Assembly (NCBI GenBank): GCA_963696615.1
Contig: CAVOKU010000003.1
Location: 372,001-436,000 of the forward strand
From: Palsa-744 sp963696615
GTDB lineage: Bacteria; Actinomycetota; Thermoleophilia; Solirubrobacterales; Solirubrobacteraceae
Length of the DNA stretch: 64,000 nucleotides
Direction of reading: 5' to 3'
Within the stretch, counting starts at the first letter, position 1. Every line of letters starts with the position of its first letter. The notes under the pieces are model-generated. The model saw only the letters and a program-made list of their open reading frames with translations. It was not told the origin of the DNA and did not search any database. Shown piece after piece: positions 25,344-34,284 of the stretch. The position numbers and the translations under genes were made by a program.

Positions 25344-26870
25344 ATGGCCAGTGCAACCGCCGCGCCCGCCACTCCCGAGCCATCGGGCGTGATGGACAAG
25401 GGCCTGAAGAAGAACGCAATCGGCTACCTCTCGAACATCGTCATCGGCGTCGCCTCGACCGCGCCCGCCTACTCGCTGGCGGCGACGCTCGGCGGGATCG
25501 TGCTGATCACGGGCGTCGGCGTACATGCCCCCGCGGTGCTGCTCGTCTCCTTCGTGCCGATGCTGCTCGTCGCCCTCGCCTACAAATATCTCAACCGCGC
25601 CGACCCGGACGCGGGCACCACGTTCGCGTGGACGACCCGCGCGCTCGGCCCGGCGACCGGCTGGGTGAACGGCTGGGCGATCTTCCTCGCCGACGTGATC
25701 GTGATGGCCTCGCTCGCCGACATCGCGGGCATCTACACGTTCAAGCTGTTCGGATGGGAAGCGGCGGCCAACTCGAAGGGCGCCGTGCTCGCGGCGGCCG
25801 TGATCTGGATCGCCGTGATGACCTGGATCTGCTATCGCGGAATCGAGCTCTCGGCACGCATCCAGCAGTTCCTGCTCGGCGCCGAGATAGCAATCCTGGC
25901 GCTGTTCTCCGTCGTCGCGCTGGTCAAGGTCTACAGCCAGCACCCGACCGGCTCGATCAAGCCCTCACTGTCCTGGCTGAACCCCTTTGCGATGAACTTC
26001 AGCACACTGGTGGTGGGGCTCCTGCTCGGGGTGTTCATCTACTGGGGGTGGGACTCGGGGGTCGCGGTCAACGAGGAGTCCGAGGACCCCAACGAGGGCC
26101 CGGGACGTGCGGCGGTGGTCTCGACGATCCTGCTCGTGCTCATCTACGTGATCGTGTCGGTCTCCGCCCAGGCGTTTCACGGGACCTCGTTCCTGGCGGC
26201 AAACGAAGAAGACGTGCTGAGCGCGCTCGGCAAGCCGGTGCTCGGCAGCGTTCTCTACAAGCTGCTGATCATCGCGGTACTGACCTCCGCGTCGGCGTCC
26301 ACGCAGACGACGATCCTGCCGACCGCCCGTACGACGCTCTCGATGGCGCACTGGAAAGCGGTCGCCGCGATCCTCGGCCGCGTGCACAAACGCTATCTGA
26401 CCCCTTCCGTCTCGACGTTGGGGATGGGGGCCATCTCGATCGCCGTCACGGTTCCGTTGCTGCTGCTCTCCGAACACGTCCTGTTCGACTCGATCACCGC
26501 GATCGGCTTCCCGATCTGCTTCTACTACGGCTTCACCGGGATCGCGTGCGCCGTCTACTACCGCCACGATCTGCTCAAGAGCGCGCGTAACTTCCTGCTG
26601 ATCGGGGTCGCGCCGGTGCTCGGCGGGGTGATCCTGTTCGGGGTGTTCATCAAGGCGATGATCTTCTACGGCCACACCGAAAACGTCGAAACCAAGCCGA
26701 TCCTCGGCATCACGCTGCCGCTCTGGCTAGGGGTCGGCGGGCTCGTGCTGGGACTTCTGCTGATGCTGATCTCACGGGTGTATTTCCGAACCTTCTTCTC
26801 CCGCAAAACCGAAACGGCGCCGCCGGGCCTGCTCGAACAGCCAGTCGAGCACGCGCCGGCGCACTTCTGA
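25344..26870 (+). CDS. APC-superfamily amino acid/polyamine permease
   Basis: A 508-residue transporter with about 12 predicted membrane helices. The N-terminal consensus region reads NIVIGVASTAPAYSLAATLG, followed by GTTFAWTTRALGPATGWVNGW and the helix-6 region IYWGWDSGVAVNEESEDP typical of APC-family amino acid transporters. The tail is Pro/Glu-rich. It is divergent from the aminotransferase operon across a 213-bp control region, so it probably imports the amine or amino acid that the operon degrades. Substrate identity (putrescine, GABA or an amino acid) is not settled by sequence. Confidence 0.92.
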   Translation: MASATAAPATPEPSGVMDKGLKKNAIGYLSNIVIGVASTAPAYSLAATLGGIVLITGVGVHAPAVLLVSFVPMLLVALAYKYLNRADPDAGTTFAWTTRALGPATGWVNGWAIFLADVIVMASLADIAGIYTFKLFGWEAAANSKGAVLAAAVIWIAVMTWICYRGIELSARIQQFLLGAEIAILALFSVVALVKVYSQHPTGSIKPSLSWLNPFAMNFSTLVVGLLLGVFIYWGWDSGVAVNEESEDPNEGPGRAAVVSTILLVLIYVIVSVSAQAFHGTSFLAANEEDVLSALGKPVLGSVLYKLLIIAVLTSASASTQTTILPTARTTLSMAHWKAVAAILGRVHKRYLTPSVSTLGMGAISIAVTVPLLLLSEHVLFDSITAIGFPICFYYGFTGIACAVYYRHDLLKSARNFLLIGVAPVLGGVILFGVFIKAMIFYGHTENVETKPILGITLPLWLGVGGLVLGLLLMLISRVYFRTFFSRKTETAPPGLLEQPVEHAPAHF

Positions 26871-26900
26871 GCCTGGGGGCACGCCGCCTGTCCCGGGGAA

Positions 26901-26941
26901 CACGGCGCACACACAGACGAGGGACTGTCGTGTGCGCCGTG
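26901..26941. terminator. Strong hairpin between convergent genes
   Basis: CACGGCGCACAC (26901-26912) is perfectly complementary to GTGTGCGCCGTG (26930-26941). The stem extends inward by ACAG/CTGT (26913-26916 and 26925-26928) with one bulged C, giving 16 pairs around an 8-nt loop. It sits between the convergent permease and saccharopine-dehydrogenase-like genes, so a bidirectional transcription terminator is the natural reading. There is no U-run on either side. Confidence 0.7.
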
Positions 26942-27022
26942 GACAGTCAGGAGCCCGGCCGAGCGGCGAACCTGGCCTCGGCGAGCCTGCTCCGGAGCCC
27001 CAGGCGAGCCTGCACCGCGGCC

Positions 27023-28234
27023 TCAGGCGAGCTCGACGATGCCGTGCGGGGAGTCGAGCTGAGCCAGGCGATCCAGGAACGGCTGCGGTGGGAACGCCTC
27101 CGGTCCCAGCACCCCGCTGCCGTGCCAGCTGCCGTCGTCGAGCAGCTCGAGCGCCACGATCGGATTGATCGCCGTCTGCCACACCACCGCCTGGCATCCG
27201 TACTCGCGCATCGTCAGCTCGTTGTCGACCACGTGGTACAGGTAGGTGGAGCGCTCGCCGCCCTCCACGCCGGTGCCGGTGACCCACGTCCCCGCACAGG
27301 TGCGCCCGGTCATCCGCTCGCCCAGCGTCGCCGGGTCCGGGAGCGTGGCGGCGACGACATCGCGCGGCGCGACCCGCTGGCCGCGCACCGTCACCGGCTC
27401 GGTCGAGTCCAGGCCGAGCTTGTGGAGAGTGCGCAGCACATCGATGAACTCCTGGCCCAGTCCGTACTTGAAGGTCACCCGTTCGCAGCCCACCCAACGG
27501 GGAATCAGCACGACCTCCTCGTGCTCGACGTTGACGCATTCCACCTCGCCGATCCCCTCCGGGAACGTGAACGTCTCCGGCTCGGAGAACGGCGCGGTGG
27601 TGTAGAAGCCGCGGTCGCGCTCCCAGATCAGGGGCGGGTTCAAACACTCCTCGATCGTCGTCCAGATCGAGAACGTGGGCGCGAAGTCATAGCCGTGGAC
27701 GACCAGGTCGGCGCCGTCGCGCACGCCCACTTCGCGGATCTCTGAGAACAGCGAATCCGCCGCGTGGCGGGCGAACACGTCGGAGAGCCCAGGCTCGACG
27801 CCGATCCCCACGAGCGCGAGCAGCCCAGCCTGCTCCCACTGCTCGTGCTGGGCCAGCTGATGCTCGCCGAGCATCACCCCCGGCAGCTCGTGGGGGCGTT
27901 GAGGATGAGGCTTGGACAGGGTCATCGCCATATCCAGGTAGGTGACCCGGGCCTGAAGGCAGGCCGCGAAGATCGGCTCGTTGAAGCGTGGATCGCAGGC
28001 GTTCAGGACCGCGTCCGGTTTGGTCCGCTCGATCAGCGACACGATCTGCCCGCCATCGGAGGCGTCGACCTGCTCGGCGGTGAAGCGCGCGGCTTCCCCG
28101 AGCCCAGCGACCACGTCGCGCACGCGGCGAGCCGATACGTCTGCGAGCACCACCTGCTCGAACGCCTCCCGGCGCTTTGCGATCGCCGCGAACGCGCCGC
28201 CCACACCCCCGGCTCCGAGCACCAGCACCCTCAT
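27023..28234 (-). CDS. Saccharopine dehydrogenase family protein
   Basis: A 403-residue protein with an N-terminal Rossmann fold (MRVLVLGAGGVGGA, then VVLADVS) and the saccharopine dehydrogenase C-terminal domain (GVEPGLSDVFARHA, VHGYDFAPTFSIWTTIEECL, PRWVGCERVTFKYGLGQEF). Length and layout match carboxynorspermidine synthase/dehydrogenase and lysine-pathway relatives. The neighbouring polyamine-type permease makes a polyamine role attractive, but no carboxynorspermidine decarboxylase is in the window, so the substrate is open. ATG 28234 is chosen because homology begins there. It is divergent from the membrane protein gene at 28334. Confidence 0.87.
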   Translation of the reverse strand: MRVLVLGAGGVGGAFAAIAKRREAFEQVVLADVSARRVRDVVAGLGEAARFTAEQVDASDGGQIVSLIERTKPDAVLNACDPRFNEPIFAACLQARVTYLDMAMTLSKPHPQRPHELPGVMLGEHQLAQHEQWEQAGLLALVGIGVEPGLSDVFARHAADSLFSEIREVGVRDGADLVVHGYDFAPTFSIWTTIEECLNPPLIWERDRGFYTTAPFSEPETFTFPEGIGEVECVNVEHEEVVLIPRWVGCERVTFKYGLGQEFIDVLRTLHKLGLDSTEPVTVRGQRVAPRDVVAATLPDPATLGERMTGRTCAGTWVTGTGVEGGERSTYLYHVVDNELTMREYGCQAVVWQTAINPIVALELLDDGSWHGSGVLGPEAFPPQPFLDRLAQLDSPHGIVELA

Positions 28235-28333
28235 CGCCACAGTCTTGCGCAAGTGCGACCTCCGGACAGTCCGAGAGGCGCCGGCGGGACCTGCCGCTGT
28301 GGCGCAGGCGGCTCGCGTATCCTGCGCCGTTCG

Positions 28334-30115
28334 ATGGCGAGCGCGCTCCTGGACCGGCCCTCGGCCCCTACCGCCACCGAGCGACGCCCATCCTGGGCGC
28401 CGTCGCCGGCGCTCGGACGACGAGAGCTGACGCTCGTGGCGCTCGGGGGGATCCTGCTCGCCGTCATCACGACCTGGCCGCTGGTGCTGCACATGCCGAG
28501 CCGAATCGCGCCGGATCTCGGCGACCCGGTGCGAACCGCGTGGGAGGTTGCCTGGGTGGGCCACGCGATGCTGACCCAGCCGCTGCACCTGTTCGACTCC
28601 AACGCCTTCTACCCCCACCCACTCAGCCTCGCCTTCTCGGACTCGCTGCTCGGCTACGGGCCAGCGGCGTTCTTCGGGTCGGGCACCGTGGCGGCGCTGG
28701 TCCGCTACAACCTGCTGTTCCTGTTCGCGTGGTCGTTGTGCTTCATCGGCGCCTACCTGCTTGCGCGAGAGCTGGGCCTCGGTCGCATCGGCGGGGCGGC
28801 GGCGGGAGCCGCGTTCGCCTATGCCCCCTACCGGGTGACGGAGGCCGGGCATCTGCACGTGATCTCGAGCGGCGGCATCCCGCTGGCCCTGTTCCTGCTG
28901 CTGCGGGGCTACCGGCGCTCCTCGCGAGCGCTGGTGCTGGCGGGCTGGCTGGTGTCGGCCTGGCAGGTCAGCCTCGGCTTCACGCTCGGGCTGCAGTACT
29001 GCTACCTGCTCGCCGTGCTCGGGTTGCTGGTGCTCGCATGGTGGTGGCGCGCCGGGCGCCCGGCGCCCGCGCGACGGCTCATCGCCGTCACCTGCATCGG
29101 CGTGGCCGTGCTCGGAGTCATCTCGATCTACCAGGCCCGCCCCTATCTGAGGGTCGCCCACGACTACCCCACCGCCAAACGGACGATCAAGGAAGTCAAG
29201 AACTACTCCGCCGGCCCCGCCGCGCTGTTCGCGGCCTCCTCGGAGAACCGCGTGTGGGGCGGCGTCACCTCGACCGCGCGCGACCACGTGCACTCCAAGA
29301 ACGAGAGCGTCTTCTTCCCGGGCGGGCTCGTGCTGGTGTTGGCGGCGATCGGCCTGGCGGCGCCGCTTTACACGCGGCGATTGCGCATCGGGCTGGCGGC
29401 GGGGATCGTCGTCTGCTCGGTGCTCGCGCTCGGCTTCGGGCTGACCGGAGCGGGCTATCCCTACCGGCTGCTCTACGACTTCGCTCCGGGCTGGGACGGG
29501 GTGCGAGTGCCCGGTCGGGTGTTCACGATGGCGACGCTGTTCTACGCCCTGCTCGCCGGGGCGGGTGCGCAGCTGCTGGCAGGACTGGTGGGGGGCTGGG
29601 GCAGGCGACGCTCGCGGTACGCGCTCTCCGCCGTCGCCGGAACGGTGCTCGTGATCGGGCTCGTGGGCGAAGGGGCCGGGCATCTCGGCCATCCCGTGGT
29701 GCCCCAGCCCGCCCGGGCCGAGGTGGGGCTGCCGGGGCCGATCATCGACCTCCCGACCGATGGCGCGTCCGATCGCGTGTGGCAGTACTTCTCAACCGAC
29801 GGCTTCCCCAAGATCGCCGACGGGAACTCCACCTTCGACTTCCCGGCCGAGGATGACCTGCGGGGGGGCATGAACGGCTTCCCCGACCGCGCGAGCATCG
29901 AGAAGCTGCGCTACTACGGCATCCGCACCGCGATCCTGCACCTGGATCTGCCACAGCTGCCCGGCCTGCACGGCTACGAGACGGCGGAGCCGCCGAACGT
30001 GCACGCGGCGGCCGCCAAGTCGGTGACCGGCCTCGGTGTCAGGCGTCGGCAGGTCGGCTCGGTCGTGATCTATGAAATCGGTCCGGGCCCGGCGGCCCTG
30101 CACGGAAGCAGCTGA
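28334..30115 (+). CDS. Large polytopic membrane protein, GT-C glycosyltransferase-like
   Basis: A 593-residue protein with a short cytoplasmic start, about 11-12 membrane helices to residue 450, and an extracytoplasmic C-terminal domain (PIIDLPTDG, YYGIRTAILHLDLPQLPG). The first outside loop has the acidic PDLGDPVRTAWEVAW and FYPHPLSLAFSDSLLGYG, typical of GT-C enzymes that use polyprenyl-phosphate sugars. FFPGGLVLVLA and GVRVPGRVFTMA are also found in this group of actinobacterial proteins. Donor and acceptor are unknown. It is probably co-transcribed with the next membrane protein gene (37-bp gap). Confidence 0.8.
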   Translation: MASALLDRPSAPTATERRPSWAPSPALGRRELTLVALGGILLAVITTWPLVLHMPSRIAPDLGDPVRTAWEVAWVGHAMLTQPLHLFDSNAFYPHPLSLAFSDSLLGYGPAAFFGSGTVAALVRYNLLFLFAWSLCFIGAYLLARELGLGRIGGAAAGAAFAYAPYRVTEAGHLHVISSGGIPLALFLLLRGYRRSSRALVLAGWLVSAWQVSLGFTLGLQYCYLLAVLGLLVLAWWWRAGRPAPARRLIAVTCIGVAVLGVISIYQARPYLRVAHDYPTAKRTIKEVKNYSAGPAALFAASSENRVWGGVTSTARDHVHSKNESVFFPGGLVLVLAAIGLAAPLYTRRLRIGLAAGIVVCSVLALGFGLTGAGYPYRLLYDFAPGWDGVRVPGRVFTMATLFYALLAGAGAQLLAGLVGGWGRRRSRYALSAVAGTVLVIGLVGEGAGHLGHPVVPQPARAEVGLPGPIIDLPTDGASDRVWQYFSTDGFPKIADGNSTFDFPAEDDLRGGMNGFPDRASIEKLRYYGIRTAILHLDLPQLPGLHGYETAEPPNVHAAAAKSVTGLGVRRRQVGSVVIYEIGPGPAALHGSS

Positions 30116-30152
30116 TGGGTGCCCGCCGCCCGCACCCGCGCGGAGCGTGCTC

Positions 30153-31871
30153 GTGAGCGCTGCCCCGGCGGCGCCTTCGCTGGCCGACCGCGACCCCGCG
30201 GCGCGATCGCGGGGCGGTGTCCGCGCGGCGCTCACCGCCAAACGGCTGGCGCTCGCGGCGATCGTGCTGCTCGGCCTCTCCTACGCGACACTGATCCAGA
30301 GCTTCTCCTGGAATCAGACCTCCCACTACGACCTGATCCGCTCGCTGAACGTCGAACGCACGACGATCGACCCCTACCAGGCAAACACGGGCGACAAGGC
30401 CTACTACGAGGGCCACTATTACTCCGCCCGCGCGCCCGGCCTGGCGCTGTTCTCGCTGCCCTTCTACGACGTGCTCGGCTTCGTCAACGCCGACAGCTGG
30501 GCACGGGAATCCCCGGCGCTGCGAGACGACGACGAGATGATCTACCTGATCGGTCTGTGGGGCAATGTGCTGCCGGGCTTCCTGCTGGCGCTGCTGGTGT
30601 GGCGCGTGGCCGACCGCTTCGAGCCTGGCTACGGCGCGGCGGCAGCGGTAGCGCTGGGCCTCGGCACGATGGTGCTGCCACTCTCGACGCTGCTGTTCTC
30701 CCACGTGTTCACGACGTTCCTCGGGTTCGCGGCGTTCTGGTTGATGCTGCGCGAGCGCGACGGGCCGCCGAGCCCGATGCTGCTGGGGCTCGCCGGCCTG
30801 GCGATGGGCTACGCGATCGCCTCCGAGTACCCACTGCTGTTCGTGGCGGCGGTGCTCGGCTGCTATCTGCTCTCACGCCGCGACGCCCTCACGCCGTGGC
30901 GCGTGGCGACACGTGCCGGCGCCTACGTCGCGGGCGGCGTGGTGGGGGTCGTGCCGCTGCTGCTCTACAACCACTACGCGTTTCGCTCCTGGACGCACCT
31001 GGCGTACTCCGACGTGCCCCGTCAGCAGAAAGGCTTCTTCGGGATCGGGGTGCCGAGCCTGAAGGTGCTCGCCACGCTGCTGCTCGACTCGCGGGGTTTG
31101 CTCACGATCTCACCGGTGCTGGTGCTCGGCGCGCTCGGCACAGTGCTGCTGTATCGCCGCTCCAGGCGCGCCGAGGCGTTGACGATCGCCGGTGTGTGCC
31201 TCTGCTACGTCGGCTACAACTCCGGCTACTACCTGCCCTTCGGTGGCGGCTTCATGGGTCCGCGCTTCCTGACCACGATGCTCCCGTTCCTCGCATTCCC
31301 GGTGGCGCTGTCGCTGAAGCGCTGGCCGGGGCCCACGATCGCCCTGGCGGCGGTGTCGATCGCGACCACGGTGAGCGCCACCATCACCCATCCGCTGACC
31401 GGGTACGAGACCGAGGTCGTGGTGTGGGCGCGCTACCTGCGGGAGGGCTTCTTCCAGCCCACGATCGCCTCGGCCTACGGGCTCGGCCGTGGCTGGGGCG
31501 GCATCTGGCCGTTCCTGCTCGCAGGTGGAGGCGCTGTCGTGCTCGCGGCCTGGGCCACCCCGCGGCTGGCGCTGACCGGGCGAGCGCTGGCGTTCGGCGT
31601 GCTCGCGCTCGCGGGATGGTGCGTGTTCGCGGCGCTGGGCCCGACCGTGCTCGGGCTGGATCACCAGGGGCTGCTGGACATCCAGCACGCCGGCGATCCC
31701 ACCGCGCTGCACAAGGGCTTCGGCTCCTACCCCCTGCGCACGCTCGCGCCACTGGCGGCGGGCGCCGGGCTGCTCGCGCTGGCGGCGATGCGGCTGCTTC
31801 GCAACGAGCGCCCGCGGAGCACGCGCCGACCCGGGCCGCGGCCGGCTCGGGTCAGTTCTTCGCCAGCTTGA
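30153..31871 (+). CDS. Polytopic membrane protein, possible GT-C family
   Basis: About 572 residues with roughly 11-12 membrane helices. The first extracytoplasmic loop holds NQTSHYDLIRSLNVERTTIDPYQ and YYSARAPGLALFSLPFYD, a layout seen in actinobacterial GT-C-like proteins such as mannosyltransferase relatives. YNHYAFRSWTHLAYSDVPR and YYLPFGGGFMGPRFLTTMLPF are further conserved-looking loops. The start is uncertain: GTG 30153 gives MSAAPAAPSLADRD, and GTG 30147 is also possible. It ends with an overlap of 20 bp with the convergent gene at 31852. A role in cell-envelope glycan building with the preceding gene is likely but unproven. Confidence 0.78.
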   Translation: MSAAPAAPSLADRDPAARSRGGVRAALTAKRLALAAIVLLGLSYATLIQSFSWNQTSHYDLIRSLNVERTTIDPYQANTGDKAYYEGHYYSARAPGLALFSLPFYDVLGFVNADSWARESPALRDDDEMIYLIGLWGNVLPGFLLALLVWRVADRFEPGYGAAAAVALGLGTMVLPLSTLLFSHVFTTFLGFAAFWLMLRERDGPPSPMLLGLAGLAMGYAIASEYPLLFVAAVLGCYLLSRRDALTPWRVATRAGAYVAGGVVGVVPLLLYNHYAFRSWTHLAYSDVPRQQKGFFGIGVPSLKVLATLLLDSRGLLTISPVLVLGALGTVLLYRRSRRAEALTIAGVCLCYVGYNSGYYLPFGGGFMGPRFLTTMLPFLAFPVALSLKRWPGPTIALAAVSIATTVSATITHPLTGYETEVVVWARYLREGFFQPTIASAYGLGRGWGGIWPFLLAGGGAVVLAAWATPRLALTGRALAFGVLALAGWCVFAALGPTVLGLDHQGLLDIQHAGDPTALHKGFGSYPLRTLAPLAAGAGLLALAAMRLLRNERPRSTRRPGPRPARVSSSPA

Positions 31872-32853
31872 CGTTGGTGCATTTCGCCGCGTGCAGCTGG
31901 CGGCAGACCGCGACATAGCCCGGGCGGGGCTGGTCGTGGGCGTTCATCAAACCGGCGTCGAAGCGGGTCGAGTTGAAGCCCCCGGTCCAGTCATAGATGT
32001 ACAGGCGCTTGATCTGAGACTGGGAGGCGGCGACGGCGAACATGTACTTGAGCACCTTCGCCGCCCGCGTCAGCCCGGAGCCGCGCTTGTTGGGGAAGGC
32101 CCCGCCGAACTGGACGATGCCGCCCGTCTCGGTCAGCCACACCTGGCCTCCGAGCGCGCGCACGAGCGCGCGGGTGCGCCAGCTCTGCAGGCGGTTGATG
32201 TCCGAGTAGTTGTGCAGGCCCCAGATCGAGGGCATCACCGTACGCAATCGCCCGATCTCGCGCTTGAATTCGGAGATGTAGGCGAGCGTCGGTTCGATGT
32301 TCTGCTGATCGAGGACGTCCAGGCCGATCACGGTGCACCCCTTGCACACCCGCTTGAGCGCCTGGTAGTACATCGCCGCGGCCGCCCCCGAGGGACTCGA
32401 GAAGTAGTGGGGCACGTTGCCTCGATTGGCCTCGTCCCAGGACTGGTACTGCCTGACGTGGGGGAAGAGTTTCACGAACTTCTGCACGTCCTTCTGATAC
32501 GTGGCCACGCTCGGCATCTTCGTGGGCGTGTACTCGGAGTGGTAGAAGGCCACCAGGACCTGCACGTGCTTGGCTTCGGCGGCGCGTATCCACGCTCGCG
32601 CCTTGTCCAGCGAGTAGGAGCGCACGGCCGCGTCGTAGGGAGCGATGTAGCGCGCGATCTTCGTGTGCAGACGCTGCCACAGCGGATTGGCGAACATCTC
32701 CGTCTGCTCGTCGCCGATGCCGGTCAGGTAGAACGACGCGGAGTGCGCGCGGGGCTTGCCGGATCCGATCGCGCTGGGCACGGACGCGGTCGCGAAGGCG
32801 CCGCACAGCAGCGCAAGCGCGAGAAGCGGGAGTGGACGTCGCGGAAGTCTCAT
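31852..32853 (-). CDS. Secreted glycoside-hydrolase-like (TIM-barrel) protein
   Basis: A 333-residue exported protein with a signal peptide (RRPLPLLALALLCGAFATASVPSAIG). The rest looks like a clan-A glycosidase barrel: SWDEANRGNVPHYF carries Glu141 at the acid/base position and VWLTETGGIV carries Glu242 at the nucleophile position. Two nearby Cys (VCKGCTV, 170 and 173) may form a disulfide. The closest outline is GH39/GH5-like. The sugar target is unknown. It is convergent with the GT-C-like pair, so a glycan assembly/trimming unit is conceivable. Confidence 0.75.
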   Translation of the reverse strand: MRLPRRPLPLLALALLCGAFATASVPSAIGSGKPRAHSASFYLTGIGDEQTEMFANPLWQRLHTKIARYIAPYDAAVRSYSLDKARAWIRAAEAKHVQVLVAFYHSEYTPTKMPSVATYQKDVQKFVKLFPHVRQYQSWDEANRGNVPHYFSSPSGAAAAMYYQALKRVCKGCTVIGLDVLDQQNIEPTLAYISEFKREIGRLRTVMPSIWGLHNYSDINRLQSWRTRALVRALGGQVWLTETGGIVQFGGAFPNKRGSGLTRAAKVLKYMFAVAASQSQIKRLYIYDWTGGFNSTRFDAGLMNAHDQPRPGYVAVCRQLHAAKCTNVKLAKN

Positions 32854-32915
32854 GTCGCTGGTGGAACACCCGCGGCGGCCGCGGGTTGCGTGATGCTAGT
32901 AGGTTTACGCCGCGC

Positions 32916-34124
32916 TCACTCCGGTACCTGCTCGGAGGACACGGACGCCTCTTCGTCTTCGGCGACCTCGTCGGCACGGGCGTGCGGACGCTGGGCGGGG
33001 TCGGCGACGAGGCGGATGTCGACGCCCGGAAGCCCGCGCAGCAGGCGCCCGAGCAGGGACCAGCCGACGCCCGGCCTTCCCAGACGAGCCACGCCCCGCT
33101 GCGGCGAGGGCGTCCCCATCATCAGGTAGGTGGTGCCCAGGGCACGGGCCACCGACACGACGACCGCGGCGACGTCTTCGCCCTCCTCGACCCGCACGCG
33201 GGCCCCGAGCATCGACACCAGCCTGCGCAGCGCCTCCAGACGCTCGCGATCGCCGGCGCTGGGCTCGCGGCCGGGCGGGCGCACGACCAGCACGTCCAGC
33301 TCCGCGTCCAGGCGCTGCGCGGCTCGCCACGCGCGGCGGACCACCCGTTCGGACTCGGGCGCGAGCGTGGCGAGTGCTAGCAGGCGCTCGACGATCGGCT
33401 GGGGTCCGGCGTCGGTCGGCGCCGCCAGCCCCTCCTCGTCGCGACGGACGCTCGGCGCGGGCTCCCGCACCAGCCGCTTGACCTCGACGTCCTCGGCCAC
33501 CTGTCGCAGCGCGGTCTCGCGCAGCGCGGCGAGATTCTCGATCTTGAAGAAGTTGTTCAGCGCGGCGGGCACCCGCTCGGCGGGGTACACCTTGCCGGCG
33601 CGCAGGCGACCGATCAGCGCCTCGGGGGTGAGGTCGATCAGCACGATCTCGTCGGCCATCGCCAGCACCTCGTCGGGGATCGTCTCGCGCACGCGGGTGC
33701 CCGTGAGCTGGGCGACCTGGTCGTTGAGGCTCTCGAGGTGCTGCACGTTGACGGTGGAGAACACGTCGATGCCCGCCTCCAGCACGTCGCGGACGTCCTC
33801 GTAGCGCTTCTCGTGCTCGACCCCGGGGGCGTTGGTGTGGGCGAGCTCGTCGATCAGGCACAGCTCCGGCCTGCGGGCGAGCACCGCGGGCAGGTCCATC
33901 TCCTGCAGCGGCCGGCCGCGATAGAGGATCGTGCGCCGCGGCACGAGTGCCAGCCCGGCAGCCTGGGCCACCGTCTCCGCGCGTCCGTGGGGCTCCAGGT
34001 AGCCGATCGCCACATCGCGGCCGCTGTCGGCTTCGGCGGCCCCCTCCTGCAGCATGCGGTAGGTCTTGCCGACACCGGGAGCCATCCCGATGAAGACCTT
34101 CAAGTGTCCGCGGTCGTCGGGCAT
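32916..34124 (-). CDS. KdpD N-terminal sensor protein without kinase (KdpD + Usp domains)
   Basis: About 402 residues equal to the cytoplasmic N-terminal part of KdpD. The KdpD domain has Walker A GMAPGVGKT and LIDELAHTNAPG, followed by EDVRDVLEAGIDVFSTVNVQHLESLND and RETIPDEV. A universal-stress-protein-like domain follows (ALATLAPESERVVRRAWRAA, LGTTYLMMGTPSPQ). It stops before any membrane segment or histidine kinase. The missing half is encoded separately at 42623-44083. Starts at ATG 34124 or GTG 34142 are both possible. It shares an intergenic region, with a putative KdpE site, with the gene at 34285. Confidence 0.92.
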   Translation of the reverse strand: MPDDRGHLKVFIGMAPGVGKTYRMLQEGAAEADSGRDVAIGYLEPHGRAETVAQAAGLALVPRRTILYRGRPLQEMDLPAVLARRPELCLIDELAHTNAPGVEHEKRYEDVRDVLEAGIDVFSTVNVQHLESLNDQVAQLTGTRVRETIPDEVLAMADEIVLIDLTPEALIGRLRAGKVYPAERVPAALNNFFKIENLAALRETALRQVAEDVEVKRLVREPAPSVRRDEEGLAAPTDAGPQPIVERLLALATLAPESERVVRRAWRAAQRLDAELDVLVVRPPGREPSAGDRERLEALRRLVSMLGARVRVEEGEDVAAVVVSVARALGTTYLMMGTPSPQRGVARLGRPGVGWSLLGRLLRGLPGVDIRLVADPAQRPHARADEVAEDEEASVSSEQVPE

Positions 34125-34191
34125 CCGCGCATTGTGCTGCACAGCGCCGCGCAGAGAGCGAGGCGCGACTTCGGCGCCCGCGACTTCACAA

Positions 34192-34232
34192 GATCGTCAT
34201 GGCGACGACGGCGATCGTCACGGGAGCGTAAC
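34192..34232. promoter_or_regulatory. Putative Kdp-regulon operator shared with kdpF promoter
   Basis: GATCGTCACGGGAGCGTAAC (34213-34232) matches 18 of 20 positions of a site upstream of kdpF (GATCGTCACGGGACCGTGAC, minus strand, 41705-41686). The first eight bases, GATCGTCA, occur again at 34192-34199, 21 bp away or two helical turns, as expected for an OmpR-family regulator binding direct repeats. It lies between the divergent KdpD N-terminal gene and the gene at 34285. Confidence 0.5.
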
Positions 34233-34284
34233 GGCGGCGAGAGCACAATTGAGCAACGAGCGAGAGCAGCAGGGAGAACGAGCC

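Noticed and set aside
28235..29692. Upstream extension of the saccharopine-dehydrogenase-like frame
   Set aside because: Homology begins at ATG 28234; the upstream part is low-complexity and antisense to the membrane protein gene.
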